This document shows, piece after piece, positions 23,580 through 32,368 of a stretch of DNA of 64,000 nt. This DNA is from Planctomycetota bacterium. Its GTDB lineage: Bacteria > Planctomycetota > UBA8742 > UBA2392. The notes beneath the pieces were generated by a model. That model was given only the letters and a program-made list of their open reading frames with translations, had not been told where the DNA came from and made no database searches. A program made the position numbers and the translations under genes. The stretch covers positions 372,001 to 436,000 of the forward strand of contig JACKIE010000002.1 of assembly GCA_020638635.1 (NCBI GenBank). Direction: 5' to 3'. Numbering within the stretch: the stretch's first letter is position 1; every line of letters starts with the position of its first letter.

Positions 23580-24356
23580 TCAGGCCCTTACGCTTTCGAA
23601 ACGGTCGCGCTGGATGATCAGGTCACCGCCCACGTGCTTCACGCCGATCCCCGGCGTGCGCTCGGCGTACAGCAAGGCGCGGTCCGTTACCAGGTCGCGC
23701 CCGACCGCCACGCGCGTGGCCAGGTCGTCAATCAGCAGGAAGCCCCCCGGCTCCTTGAGTTCCGTGGCCGCCGCCAGGGCAGCATCGACACGGGCGATCT
23801 TCTGGTCAACAGGCTCGGGGTCAAACAGGTTCTCGAAAAGCGCGGGCAGGATCGCGCCGTCCATGGGCGTGGTCACGGACCAGCCCGGGTTGGCGTGCTC
23901 GATCAGGCACGCGCGCCAGTTGGGGCCGCCGCTGAGGGCGCGGATCAACTCGTCGTCATGCCCCAGCCCATGCTCGTCGCGTACGCCCGCAATGCCGATG
24001 ATGAAGTAGATGTCCGGCCGCAGGGGCGCCAGCGACCAGCGCAAAGATTCTTGGACTGCATCCGCCGTGAAGCGGTGTTTTCTGAACGCGAAGTCGAGCA
24101 CGACGCACACCTTGACGGTGGCCAGGCCCAGCATCGGCTTGTGAAGCAGGCCCACGCTTTCGCGGCGGGAGAAACCGCCGGCGCCGGTTGGGGAAAGATC
24201 ACCGGAGCGATAACTGCGGCGGCTGACGCGGTTGGGGTCGAAATCGTAGAGCGAGCCCTCAGCCGGGTGTGGCAGCATGCGCTGGCGCACAATGCGGCTT
24301 TCCAGCCCGGAAAACAGGCTCTGCATGGCGGACAACGCGGTGGAACGATCGGTCAT
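23580..24356 (-). CDS. Unknown protein, first gene of the ESCRT-like operon
   Basis: 258 residues from the ATG at 24354-24356. No family was recognised. It has an N-terminal helix, an Arg/Ser/Gly-rich loop (about 43-67), then alternating strands and helices: ATVKVCVVLDFAF, PDIYFIIGIAGV, a His/Asp-rich GVRDEHGLGHDDE turn, WRACLIEHANPGWSV, FLLIDDLATRVAVG and a final GVKHVGGDLIIQR. It looks like a soluble alpha/beta protein without signal peptide or TM. It ends 3 bp before ESCRT-III-like protein 3, so it should be cotranscribed and may be a dedicated regulator or adaptor of that system. Confidence 0.75.
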   Translation of the reverse strand: MTDRSTALSAMQSLFSGLESRIVRQRMLPHPAEGSLYDFDPNRVSRRSYRSGDLSPTGAGGFSRRESVGLLHKPMLGLATVKVCVVLDFAFRKHRFTADAVQESLRWSLAPLRPDIYFIIGIAGVRDEHGLGHDDELIRALSGGPNWRACLIEHANPGWSVTTPMDGAILPALFENLFDPEPVDQKIARVDAALAAATELKEPGGFLLIDDLATRVAVGRDLVTDRALLYAERTPGIGVKHVGGDLIIQRDRFESVRA

Positions 24357-24494
24357 GCTGCTCCGGAGGCCGCCTATCGGCCTCGCTTGGCATCGAGTAT
24401 AGCTAATTTCGTCGCTGGTACAGGGGCGACGCGTTGCATCCGGCGCGGCGGCGAATAGTTTGGGCCCCACGGCGGGCGGCTTGGAAGGCGGCAG

Positions 24495-26327
24495 TTGGCG
24501 GAAGCGTATCACGACGACGATGAGTTCCTTGGCAAGGCGTACGACGCCCGGCTGATCAAGCGCCTGGTGCCCTACGCGCGGCCCTATCTCGGCCTGGTTG
24601 TCTGGGGCACCCTGTTCATGCTGCTCGCGGCCGGTTGCGAGCTTGTGATCCCGCTGATTGTTAGGGATACGGTCAACGGTCCTTTCACCGTGATGGGCAG
24701 CGAGGCCGCCAGCGACGCCGACAAGCAGGCTGCCTGGACCACCCTGGCCTGGTTCTCGTTCGGCTTCCTGGGCCTAGTGGCCGTGCAGTTCTTCGCCCGT
24801 TTCGGCAACACCTACCTGTTCCAGAAGCTCGGCCAGCGCGCGGTACTCGACCTGCGCCAGGACACCTACGCCCACATCCAGCGCCTGCCCCTGCGCTTCT
24901 TTGACCGCAACCCGGTCGGCCGCCTGGTCACCCGCGTGACCAGCGACGTGGAGGCGATCGGCGAAGTGTTCGCCTCGGGTCTGGTGCAGTTGGCCGGCGA
25001 CGCGCTGGTGGTGGTAGGCGCGCTCACGATGATGATGCTGCTGAGCTGGCAGCTTGGGCTGATCGTGGTCGGCTCAATCCCGGTGATGGCGCTGCTGACC
25101 TGGATTTTCCGCGGCCGCGCGCGCAACGCCTTCCGCGACATGCGCGTGAAGCTTGCGGTGGTGAACAGCTTCCTGAACGAGACCGTCCAGGGCTGGCGCA
25201 TCACGCGCATCTTCGGCACCGAGCAAAAGATGGCCGAGAAGTTCGACCAACGCAGCAGCGATTACCGCGACGCAACCTACCGCACGGTGTTCAACTTCAG
25301 CCTGTTCTTCCCGATCGTGGAGTTCGCGGGCACCCTGTGCGTAATGCTGGTTGTGTGGTGGGGGACGAAAAGCATCTTCGAGAAGCAACTCGACTTTGGC
25401 ACCTTCTTCGCCTTCTTCCTGTACACGCCCATGATGTTCCGGCCGATCCGGGAAATGAGCGAAAAGTACAACGTGCTGCAGAGCGCCATGGCCAGCGCGG
25501 AGCGGCTGTTCCGCATTCTGGACACGAAGAACGACGTGGAAGACCCGATACAGCCCGAAGCGCCCGCCATCACCGGTGAGATCGAGTTCCGCAACGTGTG
25601 GTTCGCCTACCAGGGTGAAGACTGGGTGCTTAAAGACGTCAGCTTCAAGGTACCGGCCGGCAGCTCGCTGGCGTTGGTGGGGGCGACGGGCAGCGGCAAA
25701 ACCACGATCATCAGCCTGCTGATGCGCTTCTACGACATCCAGAAGGGCAGCATCCTGATCGACGGCGTGGACATCCGCCACATGAGCAAGGCGCACCTGC
25801 GCGAGGCCTTCAGCCTGGTTCTGCAGGACGTGTTCCTGTTCGCGGGTACAGTGCTGGACAACATCCGGCTTGGCAATGACGCGATCACGCGAGAGCAAGT
25901 CGAGCAGGCCGCGCGGGTGGTGCACGCGCACGAGTTCATCGGCAGCCTGAAGGGCGGCTACGACGCCCCGGTGGCAGAGCGCGGGGCGACCTTCAGCGCC
26001 GGACAGCGTCAGTTGCTGGCGTTCGCGCGGGCGCTGGCGTTCAACCCGAAAATCCTGGTGCTGGACGAAGCCACCAGCAACATCGACAGCGAAACCGAAG
26101 CGCTGATCCAGGACGCCCTGAGCCAGCTGATGCAGGGCCGCACGGCCGTGGTGGTGGCCCACAGGCTGAGCACCATCACCCACAGCGACAACATACTGGT
26201 GCTGCACAAGGGCGAAGTGGTCGAGCAAGGCAACCACGTAGAGCTGCTCCAACAAAACGGCCGTTACGCCAAGCTGTACCAACTGCAATTCGCCAATGGC
26301 ACCAAGGCGGAAACGAAAGCAGGTTAA
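24495..26327 (+). CDS. ABC exporter, fused TM and ATPase domains (MsbA/SmdB-like)
   Basis: 610 residues from a TTG preceded by a GGAAGG-type site. Six TM helices in residues 25-330 form a type IV exporter domain. The ATPase has GATGSGKTT (about 396), the Q-loop FSLVLQDVFLFAGT, a variant signature FSAGQ (about 500, for LSGGQ), Walker B ILVLDEATSNID and the switch VVAHRLST. FSAGQ with TFSAGQRQLLAFARAL is common in the SmdB/YheH type of exporter half-transporters. A partner half is not adjacent, so it may homodimerise. Substrate unknown. It diverges from the ESCRT-like operon across 138 bp. Confidence 0.9.
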   Translation: MAEAYHDDDEFLGKAYDARLIKRLVPYARPYLGLVVWGTLFMLLAAGCELVIPLIVRDTVNGPFTVMGSEAASDADKQAAWTTLAWFSFGFLGLVAVQFFARFGNTYLFQKLGQRAVLDLRQDTYAHIQRLPLRFFDRNPVGRLVTRVTSDVEAIGEVFASGLVQLAGDALVVVGALTMMMLLSWQLGLIVVGSIPVMALLTWIFRGRARNAFRDMRVKLAVVNSFLNETVQGWRITRIFGTEQKMAEKFDQRSSDYRDATYRTVFNFSLFFPIVEFAGTLCVMLVVWWGTKSIFEKQLDFGTFFAFFLYTPMMFRPIREMSEKYNVLQSAMASAERLFRILDTKNDVEDPIQPEAPAITGEIEFRNVWFAYQGEDWVLKDVSFKVPAGSSLALVGATGSGKTTIISLLMRFYDIQKGSILIDGVDIRHMSKAHLREAFSLVLQDVFLFAGTVLDNIRLGNDAITREQVEQAARVVHAHEFIGSLKGGYDAPVAERGATFSAGQRQLLAFARALAFNPKILVLDEATSNIDSETEALIQDALSQLMQGRTAVVVAHRLSTITHSDNILVLHKGEVVEQGNHVELLQQNGRYAKLYQLQFANGTKAETKAG

Positions 26328-26332
26328 TCAAA

Positions 26333-26374
26333 GTTCGTTAGAACCCAGCCCGCAAGGGCTGGGTTCTAACGAAC
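26333..26374. terminator. Long hairpin between convergent genes
   Basis: A perfect 19-bp stem (26333-26351 with 26356-26374) with a GCAA loop lies between the ABC exporter and the ThiF-like gene. A near copy of half the stem follows at 26381-26402, so the gap is built from repeated palindromes. Confidence 0.7.
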
Positions 26375-26408
26375 GCAACACCCCAACCCTTGCGGGCTGG
26401 GCTTGGAT

Positions 26409-27416
26409 TTAGCCCACGACCCTGGCGTACACTGCCTTGGCCCGGTCAATATCGTCCGTGCCGTGCACCAGTGCTCTGCCGTCTTTGTACAGTGTGACGG
26501 TCAGGCCTTCGAACTCCGCTCTCAGCAGGTAGTCGTTCTCTGCGCTGAGTTTGGCGGCTTTACCGATGCGTTCGCGTGCGGCCTTGTAATCGAACTCGCC
26601 TTCCGGGCTGATCTGCACGCTGTCACGGCCACAGAGCGCGGCGTGCTTGCTGGCGCGTTTGCCCTCCAGCCAGGGGAAGTGTTTGCCGCCGCAGGTGGGG
26701 CAGTTGGACCTGTGCCTTGACGCGTCAATGCTTGTGCGCTCGCCTGTCCACAAGTCCACGGTCAGCATCTTGCACAACAGGGCGCCTGCGTTGCCGCTCA
26801 GGATCTTCAGCGCCACCACGCTGGACCATGCCACCGCCTGCAGCACGGCCGGCATGATGATGCCCGTGGTGTCGCAGGTTTCACCGCCCGCGGCGGGCTG
26901 GTCCTCCAGCAGGCAGGTCAGGCAGGCGGTCTTGCCCGGCAGCACCGGCATGCAGGTGGCCTTGGCCGACACGCAACCGGCGTAAACCCACGGCAGGCCG
27001 TGCTTGACGGCCAGGTCGTTAATCAGGAAACGTGTTTCAAAGTTGTCGCTGGCGTCCAGGATGATGCTGGCGCCGTGCGCGAGCTTTTCGGCGTTGCGGA
27101 AGTTGAAGTCTCTGACTTCGGCGCGGATTTCCACTTCGCTGTTCACGCCGGCCAGTGCACGCCGCGCGGCCTCGGCCTTGGGCAGGGCTGCCCGCGCGTC
27201 GTCTTCGGTGAACAGCGATTGGCGCTGCAGGTTGCTGAACTCGACGATGTCGCGGTCCACGATGGTCAGGCTGCCGACACCGGCGCGCACACAGAACTCT
27301 GCGAGGTGTGTGCCAAGCGCGCCGCAGCCGACCAGCAGCACGCGTGACTCACGAATGCGCCGCTGGCCCTCAGGGCCAATGGGCGAAAACAGTTCCTGGC
27401 GCGAATAGCGTGTCAT
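26409..27416 (-). CDS. ThiF/MoeB-type E1-like adenylyltransferase
   Basis: 335 residues from the ATG at 27416 (MTRYSRQELFSPIGPEGQRR, the standard start of ThiF/MoeB). It adenylates the C-terminus of a ubiquitin-like sulfur carrier. Motifs: GCGALGTHLAEFCVRAGVG for ATP, DRDIVEFSNLQRQ, DASDNFETRFLIND, and two zinc CxxC pairs, CLTC and CPTC. A conserved cysteine-bearing CDTTGI loop lies between them. The extra ~80-residue C-terminal domain (YLLRAEFEGLTVTLYKDGRA, a small ferredoxin-like/ThiS-like strand pattern) follows the zinc site. Thiamine versus molybdopterin pathway cannot be decided without a neighbouring ThiS or MoaD. Confidence 0.88.
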   Translation of the reverse strand: MTRYSRQELFSPIGPEGQRRIRESRVLLVGCGALGTHLAEFCVRAGVGSLTIVDRDIVEFSNLQRQSLFTEDDARAALPKAEAARRALAGVNSEVEIRAEVRDFNFRNAEKLAHGASIILDASDNFETRFLINDLAVKHGLPWVYAGCVSAKATCMPVLPGKTACLTCLLEDQPAAGGETCDTTGIIMPAVLQAVAWSSVVALKILSGNAGALLCKMLTVDLWTGERTSIDASRHRSNCPTCGGKHFPWLEGKRASKHAALCGRDSVQISPEGEFDYKAARERIGKAAKLSAENDYLLRAEFEGLTVTLYKDGRALVHGTDDIDRAKAVYARVVG

Positions 27417-27426
27417 CTGAACTGGT

Positions 27427-27505
27427 GCCCCGTGCGGAAGCACGGGGCGGGGCGCATGCCCGCTCGCGTGTCCGCGCTGGTACGCCCCGGCCTTCCGGCC
27501 GGGGC
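27427..27505. repeat. Pair of GCCCC hairpins
   Basis: Two 22-base hairpins with GCCCCGNNN arms: 27427-27448 (loop GGAA) and 27484-27505 (loop TTCC). The first is preceded by ACTGGT, as is the third copy at 54567-54588. The space between is GC-rich and non-coding. Confidence 0.75.
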
Positions 27506-27522
27506 ACTAGTTACGCGCAAAC

Positions 27523-28128
27523 CTACTTCACGGCCTTCCGCGCATCCCGCAAGGCCCCGAAGTAGGGGATGATGCTGAGCACGCTGACCGCACCCGTGAT
27601 GCCAATCAGCACCATGTTCAGCGGCTTCACCCAACTCGCGATGTGCGGCCAGTAATGAATGAAAAACTCCAGCCAGCACAAGGCGATCAGCACCAGCGTC
27701 TGCACCAGTGTCTTCAGCTTGCCCCACAGGTTGGCCGCCAGCACAACGCCCAGCGCCGATGCCGTGGGCCGGATGTAGACGTGCTGCACGAATTCGCGCA
27801 CCATGAAAGGCAGCGCAAACCAGATCGGGTAAGCCCCGGCCAGCGCCAGCGCGGTCCACACCATCACGAAGAAAACCGCGTCAGCCAGCGGGTCGAAGAT
27901 CTTGCCGAGGTCGGAAACCTGTTTCTGGCGCCGTGCGAAGTAGCCGTCGCATACGTCCGTAAACATCGCAAGTCCGCCGGCCCAGCCGCCCACCCACAGG
28001 CCCCAGTACGTCTCCTGCAGGAAGAACACCGCGCACACCGGCGCCAGCGCAAAACGCGCGAACGTGAACACGTTCGCCAGCGTCCAGAAACCGGCCCTTG
28101 GCAGAGTTGCTTCAGCGGCCTCGTTCAT
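27523..28128 (-). CDS. CDP-alcohol phosphatidyltransferase
   Basis: 201 residues with about five to six membrane segments. The diagnostic motif DG-x2-AR-x8-G-x3-D-x3-D is present as CDGYFARRQKQVSDLGKIFD plus PLAD. These enzymes make phospholipids such as phosphatidylglycerophosphate from CDP-diacylglycerol at the inner membrane. The size fits PgsA-type enzymes. The alcohol substrate is not certain. It is 12 bp downstream of the P-II-like gene on the same strand. Confidence 0.9.
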   Translation of the reverse strand: MNEAAEATLPRAGFWTLANVFTFARFALAPVCAVFFLQETYWGLWVGGWAGGLAMFTDVCDGYFARRQKQVSDLGKIFDPLADAVFFVMVWTALALAGAYPIWFALPFMVREFVQHVYIRPTASALGVVLAANLWGKLKTLVQTLVLIALCWLEFFIHYWPHIASWVKPLNMVLIGITGAVSVLSIIPYFGALRDARKAVK

Positions 28129-28140
28129 GGCCGGAGCTTC

Positions 28141-28443
28141 CTATCCAGGCGTGCGCGCATCAAGCACCCAGATCTTGCCGTCGCCCTGGCGCCCGGTGCC
28201 GCAGGCCTGCAACACGGCATCAACCGCGCGCTTCAGGTCGTCCGGCGCGACCGCGAACTCCACCCGCATGCGGGGCAGGAATGCCACGGCAAAACGGTCG
28301 TTGCGGTAGTCCCTCAGGTGATCCTTCTGGCGGCCGTAACCGCGTGCCTCGGAGTGCGTGACGTTCTCGACACCGGCGGCATTCAACGCGCGCAAGCAGG
28401 CCTCCAGCTTGAACGGCTTGATCACCGCGACCACCTGGCGCAT
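28141..28443 (-). CDS. P-II-like protein with altered T-loop
   Basis: 100 residues from the ATG at 28443 (an ATG 9 bp upstream is also possible). MRQVVAVIKPFKLEACLRAL and GYGRQKDH are classic GlnB/GlnK segments, and GDGKIWVLD matches the B-loop region. Compared with E. coli GlnB as I recall it, the uridylylated Tyr51 is Phe (YRNDRF), Lys58 of FLPK is Arg, and the C-terminal loop is missing. Nitrogen signalling by uridylylation is therefore unlikely. No amtB or glnA gene is adjacent. Confidence 0.85.
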   Translation of the reverse strand: MRQVVAVIKPFKLEACLRALNAAGVENVTHSEARGYGRQKDHLRDYRNDRFAVAFLPRMRVEFAVAPDDLKRAVDAVLQACGTGRQGDGKIWVLDARTPG

Positions 28444-28626
28444 GGCTGCCATGCTGGCACCCTTAGTTCACACTGCCGAAACGACTGTCATAGCGACAGC
28501 GACTTGTACCACGGGCAGGCAAGTGCGTCAACGTAAGTATCGTTATCATAGTGGCTTACACCAGCAGCTGCACGCAACAGACGAATGGCATTGCCTTTGC
28601 ACTTACCGGGCGCTGAAAGGTACCCA

Positions 28627-28998
28627 ATGGCCTCGACTCATCATTCCGTGCTGCTGGTGGACGACAACGTCGGCCTGCGCGCCGGTCTGGCCATGGTACT
28701 CGAGGACGAAGGCCTGGAAACAGTGCAGGCCGAGCGCGGGGAAGAAGCCATCCGCCTGGTGCAGGAAGTCCGCTTCGACCTGCTGGTGCTGGACCTCAAC
28801 CTGCCCGACATGACCGGCGTGCGGGTGTATTCAAGCGTCGCCGAGGAACTGGCCAAGCCGCGCTGCATCTTCATGACGGCCGAGGCCAGCGAGGAACTGA
28901 TCGAACAGGCCTTGCGCCTGCACCCGCTGAGGCTGCTGCGCAAGCCCTTTGAAGTAAACGTATTCCGTGACCTGGTGCGCCGCGCCGTCGCGAACTGA
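28627..28998 (+). CDS. Single-domain response regulator
   Basis: 123 residues, receiver domain only (CheY/Spo0F-like). The start at 28627 gives MASTHHSVLLVDDNVGLRAG. The acidic pair is in LLVDDN, the phospho-acceptor Asp in LLVLDLNLPDMTG, Thr in IFMTAE and the conserved Lys in LLRKPF. There is no output domain and no histidine kinase nearby. It is the first gene of an apparent operon with a hypothetical protein and groES-groEL, and its stop overlaps the next start (TGATG). Confidence 0.92.
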   Translation: MASTHHSVLLVDDNVGLRAGLAMVLEDEGLETVQAERGEEAIRLVQEVRFDLLVLDLNLPDMTGVRVYSSVAEELAKPRCIFMTAEASEELIEQALRLHPLRLLRKPFEVNVFRDLVRRAVAN

Positions 28999-29432
28999 TG
29001 AACATGAGCACGAACCGACTGCCCAAGCCCCAGCCCGAAGACCAGCAGCCGCCGGTCACCAAGCTCGTCGTGGTGCAGACGCCGCTGGGGATGGTGAAGC
29101 TGGCCGTGCCCGTCAGCCTGACGCCGGACGGCAAAGACCCGCTGACCGTCGCCATGGAAACCTTCCAGAGCGCCGTGGATGAAGGCGCCGATGACCCGTT
29201 GGCGCACACGCTGATGCAGCTCAAGCAGATGTCCGACTCCGGCAGCGCCCAGCCGCTGGTGATGGGCCTCGCGATCCTGAAGCAGATGGCCGACAGCGGC
29301 ATGCTGCCGCCGATGGCCGCGCTGATCGCCGGCACCGGCATTTCACCCGAATTCGTATCGAGCGCGCTCGCGCAGGTCACGCCCGAGCGCCGCAGCATTT
29401 TTGACAAACTGGAAACGGTTTACCTGAACTAG
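28998..29432 (+). CDS. Hypothetical protein upstream of groES
   Basis: 144 residues, soluble. A proline-rich N-terminus leads to a strand TKLVVVQTPLGMVKLAVPV, then mostly helices, with two similar methionine-rich pieces: HTLMQLKQMSDSGSAQPL and GLAILKQMADSGMLPPM. It ends in a helix ERRSIFDKLETVYLN. Not recognised. Translational coupling to the response regulator and the 19-bp gap to groES suggest it belongs to the chaperonin operon. Confidence 0.7.
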   Translation: MNMSTNRLPKPQPEDQQPPVTKLVVVQTPLGMVKLAVPVSLTPDGKDPLTVAMETFQSAVDEGADDPLAHTLMQLKQMSDSGSAQPLVMGLAILKQMADSGMLPPMAALIAGTGISPEFVSSALAQVTPERRSIFDKLETVYLN

Positions 29433-29451
29433 ATCCGCGGAGAGCAAGCAC

Positions 29452-29745
29452 ATGGCAACGAACGTTCGTCCCCTCAACGACAAGGTGCTCATCGAGCGCG
29501 CCAAGGCCGAGGAAAAGACCAAGGGCGGCATCATCCTGCCCGACAGCAGCAAGGAAAAGCCCAAGGAAGGCAAGATCGTGGCCGTGGGCCAGGGCCGCAT
29601 CACCGAGCAGGGCGAGCGCCTGCCGTTCCAAGTCAAGAAGGGCGACCGCGTGCTGTTCAAGAGCTACGCCGGCACGGACGTAAAGATCGACGGCAAGGAC
29701 TACATCCTGATGAGCGAGGAAGAAATCCTCGCCGTCGTCGAGTAG
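29452..29745 (+). CDS. groS: Co-chaperonin GroES
   Basis: 97 residues, the usual length. It has VRPLNDKVLIERAKAEEKTKGG, the mobile-loop IILPDSSKEKPKEG, GDRVLFKSYAGTDV and the closing YILMSEEEILAVV. It forms the heptameric lid of GroEL. A GGAGAGCAAGCAC site precedes the ATG. No CIRCE inverted repeat was found upstream of this gene or of the operon's first gene. Confidence 0.97.
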   Translation: MATNVRPLNDKVLIERAKAEEKTKGGIILPDSSKEKPKEGKIVAVGQGRITEQGERLPFQVKKGDRVLFKSYAGTDVKIDGKDYILMSEEEILAVVE

Positions 29746-29807
29746 AACAGCAGGTTGCAGGTGACAGGTAGCAGGGCGTACCCCGCAGCCGCCGCCTCAA
29801 CCCTACA

Positions 29808-29832
29808 ACCTACAACCTAAAACCTACTACCT
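29808..29832. repeat. CCTACAACC repeat between groES and groEL
   Basis: 25 bases that are the exact reverse complement of 21792-21816 beside the S23-like gene. Related CAGGTGACAGGTAGCAGG sequence lies at 29756-29776. The element ends just before the groEL ribosome-binding site. Confidence 0.85.
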
Positions 29833-29846
29833 GAGGGAACCGACTC

Positions 29847-31526
<1,680 letters not shown>

Positions 31527-31552
31527 GCAACGCGCCCGTCACGTACTCAGAA

Positions 31553-31578
31553 AAAGCCCCCGCGCAAGCGGGGGCTTT
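31553..31578 (+). terminator. Terminator of the groESL operon
   Basis: A perfect 11-bp stem (31553-31563 with 31568-31578), GCAA loop, 26 bp after the groEL stop, with A-run and T-run at the stem base. Confidence 0.8.
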
Positions 31579-31676
31579 GCGTTAAGGGGACTGTCCCCGT
31601 TCTCATGTTCTGTTGAAGCGGCAACCTGAGCATGCGGTGGAACCGCTGCCGTGATATCATTGTCCGCGGAGGCTAA

Positions 31677-31898
31677 ATGACCGCGGACAAGTCACTCATC
31701 GCCAGCATGACACTCGACGAGAAGATCGAGTGGCTGGAGGCACTCTGGGCCAGTCTGGAGTCCGAGGCTGACTTCCAATCCGTTCCCGACTGGCACCAGG
31801 AGCTCATCGAACGCCGCTTGAAGCGCATGCGGGAGCAACCAACTCCCGGCATGAGCGTTGATGAGCTGTTCACAAAGCTGGCGAGCCGCAAGAAGTGA
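31677..31898 (+). CDS. Addiction-module antitoxin (PF09720 type)
   Basis: 73 residues. TLDEKIEWLEALWASLE and PDWHQELIERRLKRMREQP with a final VDELFTKLASR are the pattern of the unstable antitoxin component of ParE/RelE modules. The gene overlaps the toxin start by 4 bp. It should bind and inhibit the toxin and repress the operon. Confidence 0.88.
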   Translation: MTADKSLIASMTLDEKIEWLEALWASLESEADFQSVPDWHQELIERRLKRMREQPTPGMSVDELFTKLASRKK

Positions 31899-32203
31899 AG
31901 CGCCTCCGAGTTGAAGCCGAGGTTTTTGACGACCTCGCGGAAGCTGCCGACTGGTACGAGACCCAACAGCCCGGCTTGGCGGATCGTTTTCTTGGCGCGA
32001 TGAAGCTGCTGTTTTCAGACATTCATTCCTCGCCTGAACGATTTCGACAGTTGTCTGGCGGCGTACGTGTTGCCTGGCGGAAACCTTTTCCGTTCAAGGT
32101 GTACTTCCTTGAGGAATCCGAGGAGATTCGAGTTTTCGCGGTCATCCACGCGTCCCGTCACCCTCGAACCTGGCGCCGTAAACGAGATGAGCGATTGGGG
32201 TAA
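31895..32203 (+). CDS. ParE/RelE-family toxin
   Basis: 102 residues. The first strand and helix (VEAEVFDDLAEAADWYETQQPGLADRFL) and later strands (VRVAWRKPFPFKVYFLEESEE, IRVFAVIHASRHPRTWRRK) match RelE/ParE toxins. The WRK-FPF-V-F and HASR-P--W motifs are typical of the ParE-like group paired with PF09720 antitoxins. The target, mRNA or gyrase, cannot be inferred from sequence. Confidence 0.9.
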   Translation: MKRLRVEAEVFDDLAEAADWYETQQPGLADRFLGAMKLLFSDIHSSPERFRQLSGGVRVAWRKPFPFKVYFLEESEEIRVFAVIHASRHPRTWRRKRDERLG

Positions 32204-32206
32204 GTC

Positions 32207-32368
32207 TCACTCGCCTTCGCGCGGGTCTTTGTTTTCGAGCTGCTTCTGGTGCGCGCGGGCGGATTGCTTCGAGGCGTAGACGATCACGGCCGCGATGCCC
32301 ACGAACAGGATCACGCCGCCGATCACCTGCAGCGCATGGGCGAAAATCCAGTCCACTACCTGCTGCAT
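32207..32368 (-). CDS. Small membrane protein (53 aa)
   Basis: 53 residues: a short N-terminus MQQVVDWIFAHA, one TM helix LQVIGGVILFVGIAAVIVYA and a charged cytoplasmic-type tail with Arg, Lys and Glu. It starts in a TGATG overlap with the stop of threonine aldolase, so it is probably translated from the same transcript. Not recognised. Codon pattern and tight coupling support it as real. Confidence 0.55.
   Translation of the reverse strand: MQQVVDWIFAHALQVIGGVILFVGIAAVIVYASKQSARAHQKQLENKDPREGE

Noticed and set aside
28453..28626. CIRCE element before the groESL operon
   Set aside because: Looked for TTAGCACTC-N9-GAGTGCTAA here and upstream of groES; none is present.
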